64,000 bases of DNA, from contig NZ_JAPSLH010000014.1 of NCBI RefSeq assembly GCF_031180965.1, positions 1 through 64,000 on the forward strand, written 5' to 3'. Shown here one piece after another: positions 29,945 to 42,740 of this stretch. Made by a program: the position numbers and the translations under genes. This DNA is from Chelativorans sp. (GTDB taxonomy: Bacteria > Pseudomonadota > Alphaproteobacteria > Rhizobiales > Rhizobiaceae). The notes under the pieces were generated by a model. It made no database searches. It had not been told where the DNA came from and worked only from the letters and a program-made list of their open reading frames with translations. The first letter of the stretch is position 1. Every line of letters starts with the position of its first letter.

Positions 29945-30880
29945 ATGGGCGGCTTCCTCAGCGACACCTTCCTTGCAGCTCTGCTTTTCGGCGCGGTGAC
30001 GGCGGCGGTTCCGCTGCTTCTGGCCGGACTCGGCGAGCAGATGTCGGAAAAAGCCGGGGTGCTCAACATCGGCATTGAAGGCATGATGATCACGGGTGCC
30101 TATCTCGGCTTCGTCGGAGCCTACTACTCCGGCTCTTTCTGGCTTGGCTTTCTCACCGGCGCTGCCGGCGGCATCGCGGTTGCTGCCCTGATGGCGCTGC
30201 TGTGCGTCCGTATCGGATTGAACCAGATCGTGATCGGCATAGCGTTGACCCTCGGGCTGGATGGCCTGACAGCGCTTCTGCACCATTTCCAGTTCTCGCG
30301 CAGCTATCCGCGGCTGCCGGCTGCCGAGGTCACGCCCATCCCGCTGCTGGCAGACATCCCGGTGCTCGGGCCGGCGCTGTTTCGCCATCACCTGATCGTC
30401 TACCTCGCGGTCGCGATGGTTGGCATCATGATCTGGGTCTACAGGCGTACACAGCTCGGCCTCAATCTGCAGGCGGCAGGCGACAAGCCGGCGGCTCTCG
30501 ATGTGGCAGGCATCGACGTGATCCGCACCCGCACGGTGGCTGTGCTCTTTACCGGCGGCATGGCGGGTCTGGGCGGCGCTTATCTCGCCAATGTCGGCGC
30601 AGGGCTCTTCATTCCCTTCATCACCAATGGCGCCGGTTTCCTCGGCATCGTGCTGGCGATGCTGGCCCGCGGCCGGCCGCTCTGGGTACTCGTCGGCGCG
30701 CTTATTTTCGGCGGCTGCCTTTCGATGACGACGGCGGCGCAGGTGGCTGGTATCAATATTCCGACCGACGTCATCCAGATGCTGCCCTTCCTGGTGGTGA
30801 TGGCAATGCTGGTCCTTTTCGGGCGCCGCGCCAGCCTGCCGGCCGCCCTTGGAATTCCCTACGAGCGCGGTGCGCGCTGA
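29945..30880 (+). CDS. ABC permease (BMP-associated, BPD_transp_2 type)
   Basis: 311 aa; MSEKAGVLNIGIEGMMITGAYLGF; RTQLGLNLQAAGDKPAALDVAGIDV. Confidence 0.92.
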   Translation: MGGFLSDTFLAALLFGAVTAAVPLLLAGLGEQMSEKAGVLNIGIEGMMITGAYLGFVGAYYSGSFWLGFLTGAAGGIAVAALMALLCVRIGLNQIVIGIALTLGLDGLTALLHHFQFSRSYPRLPAAEVTPIPLLADIPVLGPALFRHHLIVYLAVAMVGIMIWVYRRTQLGLNLQAAGDKPAALDVAGIDVIRTRTVAVLFTGGMAGLGGAYLANVGAGLFIPFITNGAGFLGIVLAMLARGRPLWVLVGALIFGGCLSMTTAAQVAGINIPTDVIQMLPFLVVMAMLVLFGRRASLPAALGIPYERGAR

Positions 30881-31708
<828 letters not shown>

Positions 31709-31718
31709 GGATCGGGTG

Positions 31719-33672
<1,954 letters not shown>

Positions 33673-33953
33673 TTCGCAGTCGCGACACAAACGCGCAGGC
33701 GGGCTGGGAGGCGTAGCAAAAAGCGCCGCTCGGCTTCCGTAGGAAGTCCGGCGACAGGCGCGCGGAGGCGTTGACGCTTACGCGACGCTGATGCCGATTG
33801 CGCGCCCCCGTGCGCGGGTAGGCGCGACCTGTTCTGGAGAAGCAGCTGGACCTGCCGTGGCGGGCTCGATCGCGCGGCCCGATAGTTGCTGCCGGCGAGG
33901 GGCCGTCGTGCTTCGCATCTCTAGCGCCCTCCTCTGCGATGGCGGCGGGACCA

Positions 33954-34868
33954 CTACAGGCCGAGACCTGCAACGGCCGCAACGATCATCTTGCGCAGCC
34001 AGATATGTCTCGGGGCGTCGTGATGGCGCGCATGCCAAGCGAGGCTTATGACTACGTTGCCCAAATCGAGTGGCGGCGGCGCCATCACAAAGCGCCGCAT
34101 GTCGGCGGCTGTTCGAGCAAGGCTGGACGGCAGCGTCATAACCAGATCCGAGCGCGCGGCGATCTCGACTGCCGCGAAGAAGCTCGGCACCCGTACCTTG
34201 ACCCGGCGTTGCCTGCCCGAACGAGCGAGGATTTCGTCGACCCACGCCCGGCCACTTCCAGTGATGCTGACGACGACATGATCCAGTTCAAGGAACCGTT
34301 CCAAGGTGAGTGCCTTGCGCGCGGCAGGATGTTCGGCGCGCATCAGGGTTACGAAGTCGTCCTGGTATAGGCTGCGTTTCCGGATTCCGGCGGGCGCGTC
34401 TTCGACGACGCCGATCAGAACATCCACGGCGTCGGCTTCAAGTGCCTCGAGGGGTCGCGGACCTGGCGGCACCACCTGAAGATCGACAGACGGCGCCTGC
34501 TCCGCAAGTCTGGCGATCAGCCGCGGGGCGAGGACGGCTGCCTCAAGGTCCAGCATCAAGAGGCGCACTGGTCCGTTCGCCCGCATCGGATCGAACGTCC
34601 TGCCTTCCAGAAGTTCGCTGACACCTGCCAGGGTGTTGCGCAGCAAGGGGCGCATCTCCTCGGCGCGCGCGGTAAGCAGGTATCCGCCGGTTCCGTCCAC
34701 CAGAAGCGCATCGGAGAAAAGAACCCGCAGACGCGCAAGCGCCCGGCTGGCAGCGGGTTGGCTCATGCCGAGCCGTGTGGCAGCCCGCGTCACGCTCCTC
34801 TCGTCGAGCAGCGCATTGAGCACGACGAGCAGGTTGAGGTCGGCATTTCTCAAATCCACTTCACGCAT
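33954..34868 (-). CDS. LysR-family transcriptional regulator
   Basis: MREVDLRNADLNLLVVLNALLDERSVTRAATRLGMSQPAASRALARLRVLFSDALLV. Confidence 0.9.
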   Translation of the reverse strand: MREVDLRNADLNLLVVLNALLDERSVTRAATRLGMSQPAASRALARLRVLFSDALLVDGTGGYLLTARAEEMRPLLRNTLAGVSELLEGRTFDPMRANGPVRLLMLDLEAAVLAPRLIARLAEQAPSVDLQVVPPGPRPLEALEADAVDVLIGVVEDAPAGIRKRSLYQDDFVTLMRAEHPAARKALTLERFLELDHVVVSITGSGRAWVDEILARSGRQRRVKVRVPSFFAAVEIAARSDLVMTLPSSLARTAADMRRFVMAPPPLDLGNVVISLAWHARHHDAPRHIWLRKMIVAAVAGLGL

Positions 34869-34884
34869 GCTGGCAATATAGCTC

Positions 34885-34899
34885 ATGCATTCGACGCAT
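34885..34899. promoter_or_regulatory. LysR-type T-N11-A box in the divergent LysR/NmrA-like promoter
   Basis: atgc-attcgac-gcat, fits T-N11-A with dyad symmetry. Confidence 0.5.
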
Positions 34900-34947
34900 A
34901 ACAATCCGCGCCGTAGTCTCCTGGGGTATCAACCAGAGAGAAGTGAC

Positions 34948-35838
34948 ATGTACGTAGTGCTTGGAGCAAACGGGCGAGCCGGGAGCGATACCGCTCATGC
35001 CTTGATCGAAATGCGCAAGCCTGTCCGTGTTGTCCTACGGCGACCGGAGCAGGCCGAAAAGTGGAGAAAGCTCGGCGCGGACGTCGCAATCGGAAGCATC
35101 GAAGATGTGCCTAGCCTCGCTGCGGCGTTGAAGGACGCGTCGGGTGCCTTCCTGCTATCCCCTCCGCCCGTGAGCGGCGATCCTTATAGACGCGCGGAGG
35201 AGGTCGGCAGAGCGCTTGCGGAGGCGGTGCATCAAGCCAGGGCGCCGAAGATCGTCGCCCTGTCCTCCGTCGGAGCCCAGCACGAAACGGGTACAGGCAT
35301 TATCGCGACGCTCAAAAGGTTGGAGAAACATCTCGATGGAGCTGCGCCTTCAACCACCTTCCTGCGGCCAGGCTATTTCGTCGAGACCTGGGGCGAGGTA
35401 GCAGCGGCAGTCATCGCCGATGGCGTGCTTCCGAGCTTTCTCGATCCCTCGAAGAAGATCCCGATGGTGAGCACGATCGACGTCGGACGCACCGCTGCCC
35501 GTCTGCTCAGCGACGATTTCATCGGCAAGCGGGTCATTGAACTGCGGGGTCCGCAGGACTGGAGCGCGGACGATGTCGCGGCCGCATTCAGCTGGGTGCT
35601 CGACCGCCCTGTGGAGACGGCATTCGTTCCGCCGGAGGCTCGCGCTGCGGTGCTCGCAAAGGAAGGAGTGCCTGCGGAAGTCGCCGATGCGCTGCTCGGG
35701 ATGTATGACGGCATTGCCAACGGCAGGGTCGAGCACGAAGAAGGGAACGAACAACGCCGCGGCTCCGTGGCATTGGCCGACGCGGTCGAAAGAATTGTGA
35801 GGAGAATGAAAAAGGATGCCGGCAACCTGGCTGCTTGA
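34948..35838 (+). CDS. NmrA-like NAD(P)-binding protein
   Basis: MYVVLGANGRAGSDTAHALIEMRKPVRVVLRRPEQAEKWRKLGADVAIGSIED. Confidence 0.88.
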   Translation: MYVVLGANGRAGSDTAHALIEMRKPVRVVLRRPEQAEKWRKLGADVAIGSIEDVPSLAAALKDASGAFLLSPPPVSGDPYRRAEEVGRALAEAVHQARAPKIVALSSVGAQHETGTGIIATLKRLEKHLDGAAPSTTFLRPGYFVETWGEVAAAVIADGVLPSFLDPSKKIPMVSTIDVGRTAARLLSDDFIGKRVIELRGPQDWSADDVAAAFSWVLDRPVETAFVPPEARAAVLAKEGVPAEVADALLGMYDGIANGRVEHEEGNEQRRGSVALADAVERIVRRMKKDAGNLAA

Positions 35839-36014
35839 GCCCGCGCTGCCTCAACAAACATCGGATATCCTACCGAAATGCCGAAGACACGATCAAGCTC
35901 GTGAACGAAGCAGAAACCGCATATCGTTCCATCTCAGAAGCGGCCGGCGTGCAGAAGGCGTCGCAGTAGGCGAGACGACAGGGACGCGCTCCCCCATCCC
36001 GGCTCGACAGAAAC

Positions 36015-36037
36015 GGCGGGCAAAGCCCGCCTTTTTT
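36015..36037 (+). terminator. Rho-independent terminator
   Basis: ggcgggc-aaa-gcccgcc followed by tttttt. Confidence 0.85.
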
Positions 36038-36232
36038 GCGCATAGCACACAAAAACGGCTCGATTGGAACCGAAAGCAGACGGGCGGCTCCCAGCTTCCG
36101 GAGAGCGATGACAGACATTCAGCCCGACGGTACTGAAGTCTCTGACCAATTGACACACATGGGCGCCCCGCCGAAGATGCCTGCACATCTGCCGAGTTAT
36201 GCAGGCAGCAAGTCGTAGACAGGGGCTACAAG

Positions 36233-37201
36233 ATGGGCCTGCAGCATTTCTCGACAGCCGATATCCCGGCCGAAGATGCCGTCGCTTCGGTTCAGGACAC
36301 GTTCGAATCAATTATCAACATGTTCATTGACACGGTTGATGACAGCCCACTTACCGTCCACATGTCGGTGCGGGTTCTGCCGAATGCGGCGGCTGCTTCG
36401 AGCACATTTTCTCCGCTGAAAGGTACGCGCACACCTTCGCGGATCGCTGCCGATGGAAACGACGATTTCACGCTGATCATTCTGAACAGCGGGCGGATGC
36501 ACTTTTCCCAGGCCGGCCGCCACGAGGTCGTGCTTCGTCCAGGCGAGGCCTATCTGTGGGACAACGACCGGCCGGGGACTGGTACCTCCGACCGACTCTC
36601 GTCGGCGGTGAACGTGGTGGTCCCCCGGAATGTGCTCTCCTCGGCGGTCTCTGATCTGGACCCGCTGCTGGAGAACGGTCTCCCCGCGACGGCCGGCCTG
36701 AAGCTGCTTGCCGGCTATGCACAGACCTTGTCGCGCGATGTAGGCGTTCTCTCGGCAGCCGAAGAGGCAATAGCCGCTGCTCACCTGTACGACCTCACCG
36801 CGCTTGCGCTGGGAGCAGCACGCGATATCGGAGCCGCCGCAGGACGAGGGCTGCGCGCCGCGCGACTCAGAGCGATCAAGGATGACATCATTGCCAACCT
36901 CGCCGACGAGAGCCTGTCGCTGGAGGTGATCGCGCGGCGGCACGGGATCTCGCCGCGCTACGTGCGGGCCCTCTTCGAGACGGAGGAGACCAGCTTTACC
37001 GAGTTTGTGCTGAACGCACGCCTTGCGCGGGCATACCGGATGCTAACCGACCATCGTTTGGCGCGGCACGCGATCAGCACTATCGCTTTCGATGCGGGGT
37101 TCAACGACCTGACCTATTTCGGGCGGACATTTCGCCGGCGCTACGGCATGACCCCTTCGGATGTAAGGGCGCAGGCGATCGGTGGCCGCGGCGGAGCATA
37201 G
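36233..37201 (+). CDS. AraC-family transcriptional regulator
   Basis: 322 aa; C-terminal SLEVIARRHGISPRYVRALFETEETSFTEFVLNARLARAYRML..ISTIAFDAGFNDLTYFGRTFRRRYGMTPSDVR. Confidence 0.92.
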   Translation: MGLQHFSTADIPAEDAVASVQDTFESIINMFIDTVDDSPLTVHMSVRVLPNAAAASSTFSPLKGTRTPSRIAADGNDDFTLIILNSGRMHFSQAGRHEVVLRPGEAYLWDNDRPGTGTSDRLSSAVNVVVPRNVLSSAVSDLDPLLENGLPATAGLKLLAGYAQTLSRDVGVLSAAEEAIAAAHLYDLTALALGAARDIGAAAGRGLRAARLRAIKDDIIANLADESLSLEVIARRHGISPRYVRALFETEETSFTEFVLNARLARAYRMLTDHRLARHAISTIAFDAGFNDLTYFGRTFRRRYGMTPSDVRAQAIGGRGGA

Positions 37202-37321
37202 GACCCCGCACGCGTACACGCGTCGTTTGTACCTTTCCGTCCTAGAGTTTGTGGCGCTCAAGCCGAGCCGAGGAGCCGTTCTCACCGCTAGAAGGATGCC
37301 CAAGCTGGGGGATTCTTCGCG

Positions 37322-40300
37322 ATGAGAGACAGTGTGACTTCGGCTGCACGCGCGGCACTTCAGATGAGTACATCCGTCGCGGTTGTTGCTTTGGCCGCCT
37401 CGACATCGCCTGCTCTGGCTCAGACGGTCTGGACCGGCGCTGTTTCGGAAAATTGGTTCGATAACAGCAACTGGACCAATGGAGTCCCAGTTAACATACA
37501 AGACGTGATCATAGACATTACTGATCCGGCTTTCCCTGTTCTGGACAATCAAAACGCCTCCGCCGGTGATCTAACCGTAGGGGAAAGCGGCTGGGGGCGA
37601 TTGATCGTCCACAACACCAGCAATTTGCAAACCCAGACGATTAATCTTGGAGGCAACGAGGGCTCGCGCGGTGAACTCTACGTCAACTTCGGCTCGACCT
37701 TAAACGTCGACGTCTTGACTGTCGGGGAATCGGGTGAAGGAGTGCTCGGTTCCACCGACGGACACATTATTAGCGAGCAGTCGGTTCTTGGGTCGGACCC
37801 TGGTTCGATTGGGTTCTTCGGGCTTCACGATGGCGCCCTTTGGGAGAGTGGCTCGTACCTCGTGGTTGGCGAGAGAGGCCAAGGCAATCTGACGATCGAG
37901 GGCAGCAGCGTCGTTGTGACGGATGGCGACGCTACGTTGGCCGAATATGCTGGCTCCGCCGGCTCGGTTAACCTTTTTGGCCTCGGCTCAGCGTGGAATG
38001 TCTCGAATCTGCTGACGGTCGGCTACGGTGGGACTGCCTCGCTGAGGATCGGCTCCGGCGCCGAGGTGAACAGCGCCGCGGGCATCATAGGGACAGAAAT
38101 CGGCTCTCTTGGACAGGCATATGTCCACGGCGGCGAATGGAACACGACCAGCCTCTTTAGGCTCGGTGTATTCGGACGGGGCGAGTTGTACATCTCGGGC
38201 GAAGGAACAGTCATTAGCGACGGCCTAGATATCGGCCTTCAAGGCGGGTCAGGATTTCTCAGGGTTCGGCATCTGGCATCTTCGTTGGAGAGCACCGCTG
38301 ATCTGACAGTCGGCTTCGACGGAACGGGAACGATGGTCATTGACGAGGGTGGTCGTGTCCAAAACGTCAATGGGTATCTTGGCTACTCTGCTGGAAGCAC
38401 GGGCCAGGTAACCATCGCCGGTATTGGCTCGCGCTGGGACAACTTCAACGAACTAACCGTTGGACGCGAAGGTAGCGGCCATCTTGAGGTCACGGGCGGC
38501 GGTCTTCTGAACAGCGCCTGGACGGCGCTTGGACACCTTGAAAGTGGCGTAGGCTCCCTCACAGTAAGCGGCGCCGGATCTACATGGAACACCGGCAGCG
38601 ACGTCAGCGTAGGATACGAGGGCCTCGGCACCCTGACAGTCACAGACGGCGCTGAGATTAGTACATCTCATACATTCATTGGCCGGTCGGCACGTTCGCA
38701 AGGGCACGTCACCATTGATGGCCCGAATACCACCTGGACCAACATCTCAACCCTGACCGTCGGGAATGAAGGCAGAGGGAGCCTCCTGATAACCGGTGGC
38801 GCAACGGTTACGGATCAGGCAGCCATGATCGGCCGCCATCTCGGCTCGGAAGGCTCTGTTCTCGTCGGTGCTGGTTCGACCTGGAATACTGGCGATCTTC
38901 TCGTTGGGCAATTCGGGAGCGGCTCGCTGATCGTTGGCGCGGGGGGGATGGTCACAGCGAATGCAGTGTCGATTGCTGCTGAGCCTGGTTCCGCAGGGTG
39001 GCTGCTTCTGAACGGAACGCTTGCTGGTACTGGTGGATTGGCGGTTCAGGCAGGCGGCTGGCTTGGCGGCAACGGAACCGCGGCGGCAGATGCGGTCTTG
39101 TCCGGCGTGCTGGCACCCGGCGAGAACGGGATCGGCACTTTGCATGTAAATGGCAGCTTCACGGCCGAGGCTGGCTCCCGTTACCAGGTAGAACTAGGTG
39201 CGGGCGGATCCTCGGACCTCGTCCAGATAACGGACGCCGCAACTTTGAACGGTGGTACCGTCGCGGTGTTGCCGCTGCCAAACCTCTCCCCCTCCGCGAC
39301 ATACACCATCCTCACTGCGGCCGGCGGGGTCACAGGCAACTTCGATGAAGTTTTGGAGAATTTCTATTTCCTCTCGGCGGAACTTTCCTATCAGCCAACC
39401 AGCGTGCTTTTGTCCTTCCAATTGGATCACACTCTTGAGTCGGCCGCTCTCACGCCCAACCAAAAGGGGGCCGCGGCGGGAATTGAAAGCTTGGGGCCGG
39501 GGGCAGAGCTTTGGAACGCCGTCGCGCTGCTTGGCTCGCCAGAGGAGGCAAGGGAAGCCTTCGACGCGACCTCGGGTGAAATTCACGGTTCTGCCAAAAC
39601 GGCATTGATCGAAGATGCGCGCTTTGTTCGGGAAGCAATGCTTGCCAGGGTCGCCGCGGCATTCGATGGGGATGTCGGCAACGGGCTCCCCGTGATGGGC
39701 TACGGGGCTGGGGGCCCGGAAAGAATTGGCGCGGAGACGGAACGTTTCGGCCTGTGGGCGCACGGTTTCGGAGCTTGGGGAAAGATCGACAGCGATGGCA
39801 ATGCGGCTGAACTTGAGCGTTCGACGGGCGGCTTCCTTGTGGGTGGCGATGCACCCGTAGGTGAAAGCTGGCGCCTCGGCCTAGTCACGGGCTACAGCCG
39901 CTCGAGCTTCGACGTAGATGGACGCGCTTCGTCTGGCGACAGCAGCAATCTTCATTTTGGCCTATACGGTGGCGGTGATTTCGGCGCGATCGGCTTGCGG
40001 TTCGGTGCTGCACATAGCTGGCATGACATTGAAACCTCGCGGGCTGTCGCATTTACCGGTTTTGCGGACACGGTCACGTCAGAGTACGATGCCGCGACGG
40101 CACAGCTTTTTGGCGAGGTGGGCTACAAACTGTCGATGGGCTCCGTCGCGCTCGAGCCGTTTGCGGGCGTCGCATATGTGAACCTGGACACCGACGGATT
40201 CACTGAAAGGGGAGGCGCGGCAACGGTGTCGAGCCCGGGAGGAACGACAGAGGCGACCTTTTCCACGCTGGGACTGCGCGGCTCGGCTGACCTGGCACTT

Positions 40301-40564
40301 GGCGGGATAGATGCTACGGCTCGCGCGATGCTAGGCTGGCGCCACGCCTTCGGCGACATCACCCCGGAATCCATTCATGCCTTCGCCGGTGGCGAGCCGT
40401 TTACCATCTACGGTGTGCCAATCGCAGAGGATGCGATTTTGCTGGAGGCCGGGCTCGACTTCAGCCTTACCGAAGCGGCTACCCTTGCCATCTCGTACCA
40501 TGGCCAGCTTGCATCCGAGGGCAACTATCACGGCGCCCGTGCCACGCTCGGACTAAGATTCTAG
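37322..40564 (+). CDS. Autotransporter with tandem-repeat passenger and C-terminal beta-barrel
   Basis: 1080 aa; repeated LTVGxxGxGxLxVxxGxxV..IGxxxGSxGxVxVxGxGSxW units; barrel ends ..ATLAISYHGQLASEGNYHGARATLGLRF. Confidence 0.9.
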   Translation: MRDSVTSAARAALQMSTSVAVVALAASTSPALAQTVWTGAVSENWFDNSNWTNGVPVNIQDVIIDITDPAFPVLDNQNASAGDLTVGESGWGRLIVHNTSNLQTQTINLGGNEGSRGELYVNFGSTLNVDVLTVGESGEGVLGSTDGHIISEQSVLGSDPGSIGFFGLHDGALWESGSYLVVGERGQGNLTIEGSSVVVTDGDATLAEYAGSAGSVNLFGLGSAWNVSNLLTVGYGGTASLRIGSGAEVNSAAGIIGTEIGSLGQAYVHGGEWNTTSLFRLGVFGRGELYISGEGTVISDGLDIGLQGGSGFLRVRHLASSLESTADLTVGFDGTGTMVIDEGGRVQNVNGYLGYSAGSTGQVTIAGIGSRWDNFNELTVGREGSGHLEVTGGGLLNSAWTALGHLESGVGSLTVSGAGSTWNTGSDVSVGYEGLGTLTVTDGAEISTSHTFIGRSARSQGHVTIDGPNTTWTNISTLTVGNEGRGSLLITGGATVTDQAAMIGRHLGSEGSVLVGAGSTWNTGDLLVGQFGSGSLIVGAGGMVTANAVSIAAEPGSAGWLLLNGTLAGTGGLAVQAGGWLGGNGTAAADAVLSGVLAPGENGIGTLHVNGSFTAEAGSRYQVELGAGGSSDLVQITDAATLNGGTVAVLPLPNLSPSATYTILTAAGGVTGNFDEVLENFYFLSAELSYQPTSVLLSFQLDHTLESAALTPNQKGAAAGIESLGPGAELWNAVALLGSPEEAREAFDATSGEIHGSAKTALIEDARFVREAMLARVAAAFDGDVGNGLPVMGYGAGGPERIGAETERFGLWAHGFGAWGKIDSDGNAAELERSTGGFLVGGDAPVGESWRLGLVTGYSRSSFDVDGRASSGDSSNLHFGLYGGGDFGAIGLRFGAAHSWHDIETSRAVAFTGFADTVTSEYDAATAQLFGEVGYKLSMGSVALEPFAGVAYVNLDTDGFTERGGAATVSSPGGTTEATFSTLGLRGSADLALGGIDATARAMLGWRHAFGDITPESIHAFAGGEPFTIYGVPIAEDAILLEAGLDFSLTEAATLAISYHGQLASEGNYHGARATLGLRF
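37560..39050 (+). repeat. Degenerate passenger repeats, roughly 45-50 aa per unit
   Basis: Recurring LTVG-E/Y/F-x-G-x-G-x-L-x-V/I and IG-x(4)-GS-x-G-x-V-T-V/I motifs visible in the translated passenger; approximate bounds. Confidence 0.7.
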
Positions 40565-40591
40565 GGAAGGCGGAAGTTTGCAGCAGCTGTG

Positions 40592-40987
40592 CTATTCCGC
40601 AGGAAGCGCTCTCGGCGAGGGCTCTCGGCTGTAGACGATGACGGCGAACATCAGGACGCCAAGCAAAATAACCAGGGAGCTTATCGCAGTCAACGGTTCG
40701 AACGCGGTGTAGCCGAGATAGAGCAGGTACAACGACGGTACCATCACCACGACGCCTGCGGTATAGACCCAGTATTGAAGCTGTGCCAGCTTGCTTTCGG
40801 CCTTCGAAGGATTGAGCGCGTAGTAGCCGCCGAAGATCGCCATGGTCACCCAGCCCAGAAGATTTGCGTGAGTATGGGCGGCGATGACGTTGTGGTTGCC
40901 CGAGATTGCCATCTGCAGGCCCATCGCGATGCCGATGATCAGGATGACGATTGCAGTCTTGAAATAAAGCGAAGCTATGTGTGGCAT
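40592..40987 (-). CDS. Small 4-TM membrane protein (haem-copper oxidase subunit I-like segment)
   Basis: 131 aa; AAHTHANLLGWVTMAIFGGYYALNP. Confidence 0.65.
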   Translation of the reverse strand: MPHIASLYFKTAIVILIIGIAMGLQMAISGNHNVIAAHTHANLLGWVTMAIFGGYYALNPSKAESKLAQLQYWVYTAGVVVMVPSLYLLYLGYTAFEPLTAISSLVILLGVLMFAVIVYSREPSPRALPAE

Positions 40988-41286
40988 TGTATTCCCCCAA
41001 TGACCTCTTCCCCTCGAAGAGAGAGGACATTGTACTTCAAAACCCGGTCAGCGGAAAGCGCGTGGCTGCTCAAGCTCAGCACTTGATACGCGCAAGAGGG
41101 AAGCACGGTCACGCAAAAAAGGATGAGCCGCCTCAGGACTAACCGGGCGGCTTCATTTCTCATGCAGAAAGGCTCGGCTCTACTCGGGCCCATGCTGAAC
41201 CTGGGAGTAGCTTAGCGTGCCTCGATTTGCCGCCGTCTAAGCGAATGCGGCATGAAGCGGAAGCCGAAGCGATCTTGAGCGGCTCA

Positions 41287-41706
41287 CTAGTGACTCACCT
41301 CGAATGAGAGGGCCTTGCCTGTGTCGGGGTCCAATCGGCAGGTGAAGGTGAAGTCGTCCCAGTCACTTCCTACCCTCACCTGGCCCGAGCCGGTGAGCGT
41401 TTGGCTCGACGTCATCTCGAGCGTGCTTGGATCGTCCGTGCCGAGGAAAACCCGGTCAGCCTCCTTTTTCCACTTGCGGAGTTCCTGCAGCGCCAATGGC
41501 CGACAGATGAATTCCGCGACCTTCTTCGCGTCGCTCCAGGACGAGGCCATCTCTCGCTCCTCATTTGACCGAAGCTCGGCAATCTGCGCAGCGATGACGT
41601 CCTGTTGCGCCTTCGAGAGCAGGGTGGCGGCGACGGCGGATTGACCAGTAAGAATGAGCATCAGAAATATCGCCCAGCCGCAGCTGGCTCTAGATTGTCG
41701 ATGCAT
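41287..41706 (-). CDS. Hypothetical exported protein
   Basis: 139 aa; signal peptide MHRQSRASCGWAIFLMLILTGQSAVAA; coherent charged C-terminal domain. Confidence 0.6.
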   Translation of the reverse strand: MHRQSRASCGWAIFLMLILTGQSAVAATLLSKAQQDVIAAQIAELRSNEEREMASSWSDAKKVAEFICRPLALQELRKWKKEADRVFLGTDDPSTLEMTSSQTLTGSGQVRVGSDWDDFTFTCRLDPDTGKALSFEVSH

Positions 41707-41968
41707 ATGGCCCTCCTTCGGGTGCTAGGGTGCGATGGTGAGGGCCAACTGTTAAGATTGGTTGATCGCGGGATGTAAAATCTTCGGGGCTGTTGATCGC
41801 TGGCCCGGAGAACTGGTTTGTCTCGCCTGCCTCGGGAGCAGGAAATCGGTCCTCAATCCGGCCACCGCAGCCGGATCGTTAGTGATGAAGGCGCTAGCGG
41901 ACGGTGTCGAGGTTCCATTCCACAGTGGCCGGCATGCAACCGCCAGCGCTCAGCCACGTTGTAGCAGC

Positions 41969-42067
41969 ATGTTCTTCTTTTTCTCCAATCGCCTCGGGTG
42001 CCTTGGCTCGGTCGTTGTTTCCATCGCCATCACGGTTGTCGTGCTTGCACTGCTCGGGGTGTTCTAA
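41969..42067 (+). CDS. 32-aa small membrane protein
   Basis: MFFFFSNRLGCLGSVVVSIAITVVVLALLGVF; single TM helix after FFFSNRLGCLGS motif. Confidence 0.5.
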   Translation: MFFFFSNRLGCLGSVVVSIAITVVVLALLGVF

Positions 42068-42486
42068 CCAAAGACGACCGAGTGCATTATCCGCCCGGGA
42101 AGCAGTGTGAACAGTCCAGTCAGGATTAACGCCAGACCATACAGTTTGATCATCCCGGCGCGGTGCTTGTCCACGCGGTGCTGATGAGCGTTCCAAACGC
42201 CTATAGGCACGGCAACGAGCACGAGCATTGAGAGCAGGTGGATCGGGCTCCAAGGCCCGAGAAGGCGCCACTCGTGGATCCAAAGGCTACTGCCGGCGAC
42301 GACGAGCATCAAAATAGCCCACGAATAACCGAAGAGCCGGTGGGACGCGGTCCCCTTGGTTCTGAAGAGCTGAATGGCGCCCAGCAATATTGCAGCCATC
42401 GCAGCGATGGCGTGAACGCGGATTACCAGTGGCGCATCGTATAGAGGCTCAAGCGACATGTACGTCGTCCCCCGCGGCCGGGGCAT
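42064..42486 (-). CDS. DUF2306-like membrane protein
   Basis: 140 aa; PLVIRVHAIAAMAAILLGAIQLFRTKGTASHRLFGYSWAILMLVVAGSSLWIHE. Confidence 0.75.
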   Translation of the reverse strand: MPRPRGTTYMSLEPLYDAPLVIRVHAIAAMAAILLGAIQLFRTKGTASHRLFGYSWAILMLVVAGSSLWIHEWRLLGPWSPIHLLSMLVLVAVPIGVWNAHQHRVDKHRAGMIKLYGLALILTGLFTLLPGRIMHSVVFG

Positions 42487-42740
42487 CTTTCCTTATGTTG
42501 CCCGAGCTGACAAGGCTTGAACAAGGAGATCGTGGGCGCGCTGCTGGCGGCAGGGAAGGGCGCAGTGGCGCAGTGTACTTACAATCCCCGGCACTTCAGG
42601 GGAGCAACACCGCGACGGGCTGTTAAGGCCCGAGACTGTCAGTGCAAACCGAAGCAGTGACAACCTGTCATCAGACATAAGCGAGCCGAGGTCATTCGGC
42701 GAGAATGACCTCGGGCTAGAGCTGATCCATCCGGGATGCG

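Noticed and set aside
37210-37223. acgcgt-ac-acgcgt repeat upstream of the autotransporter
   Set aside because: Short and GC-rich, likely chance; no partner regulator evidence
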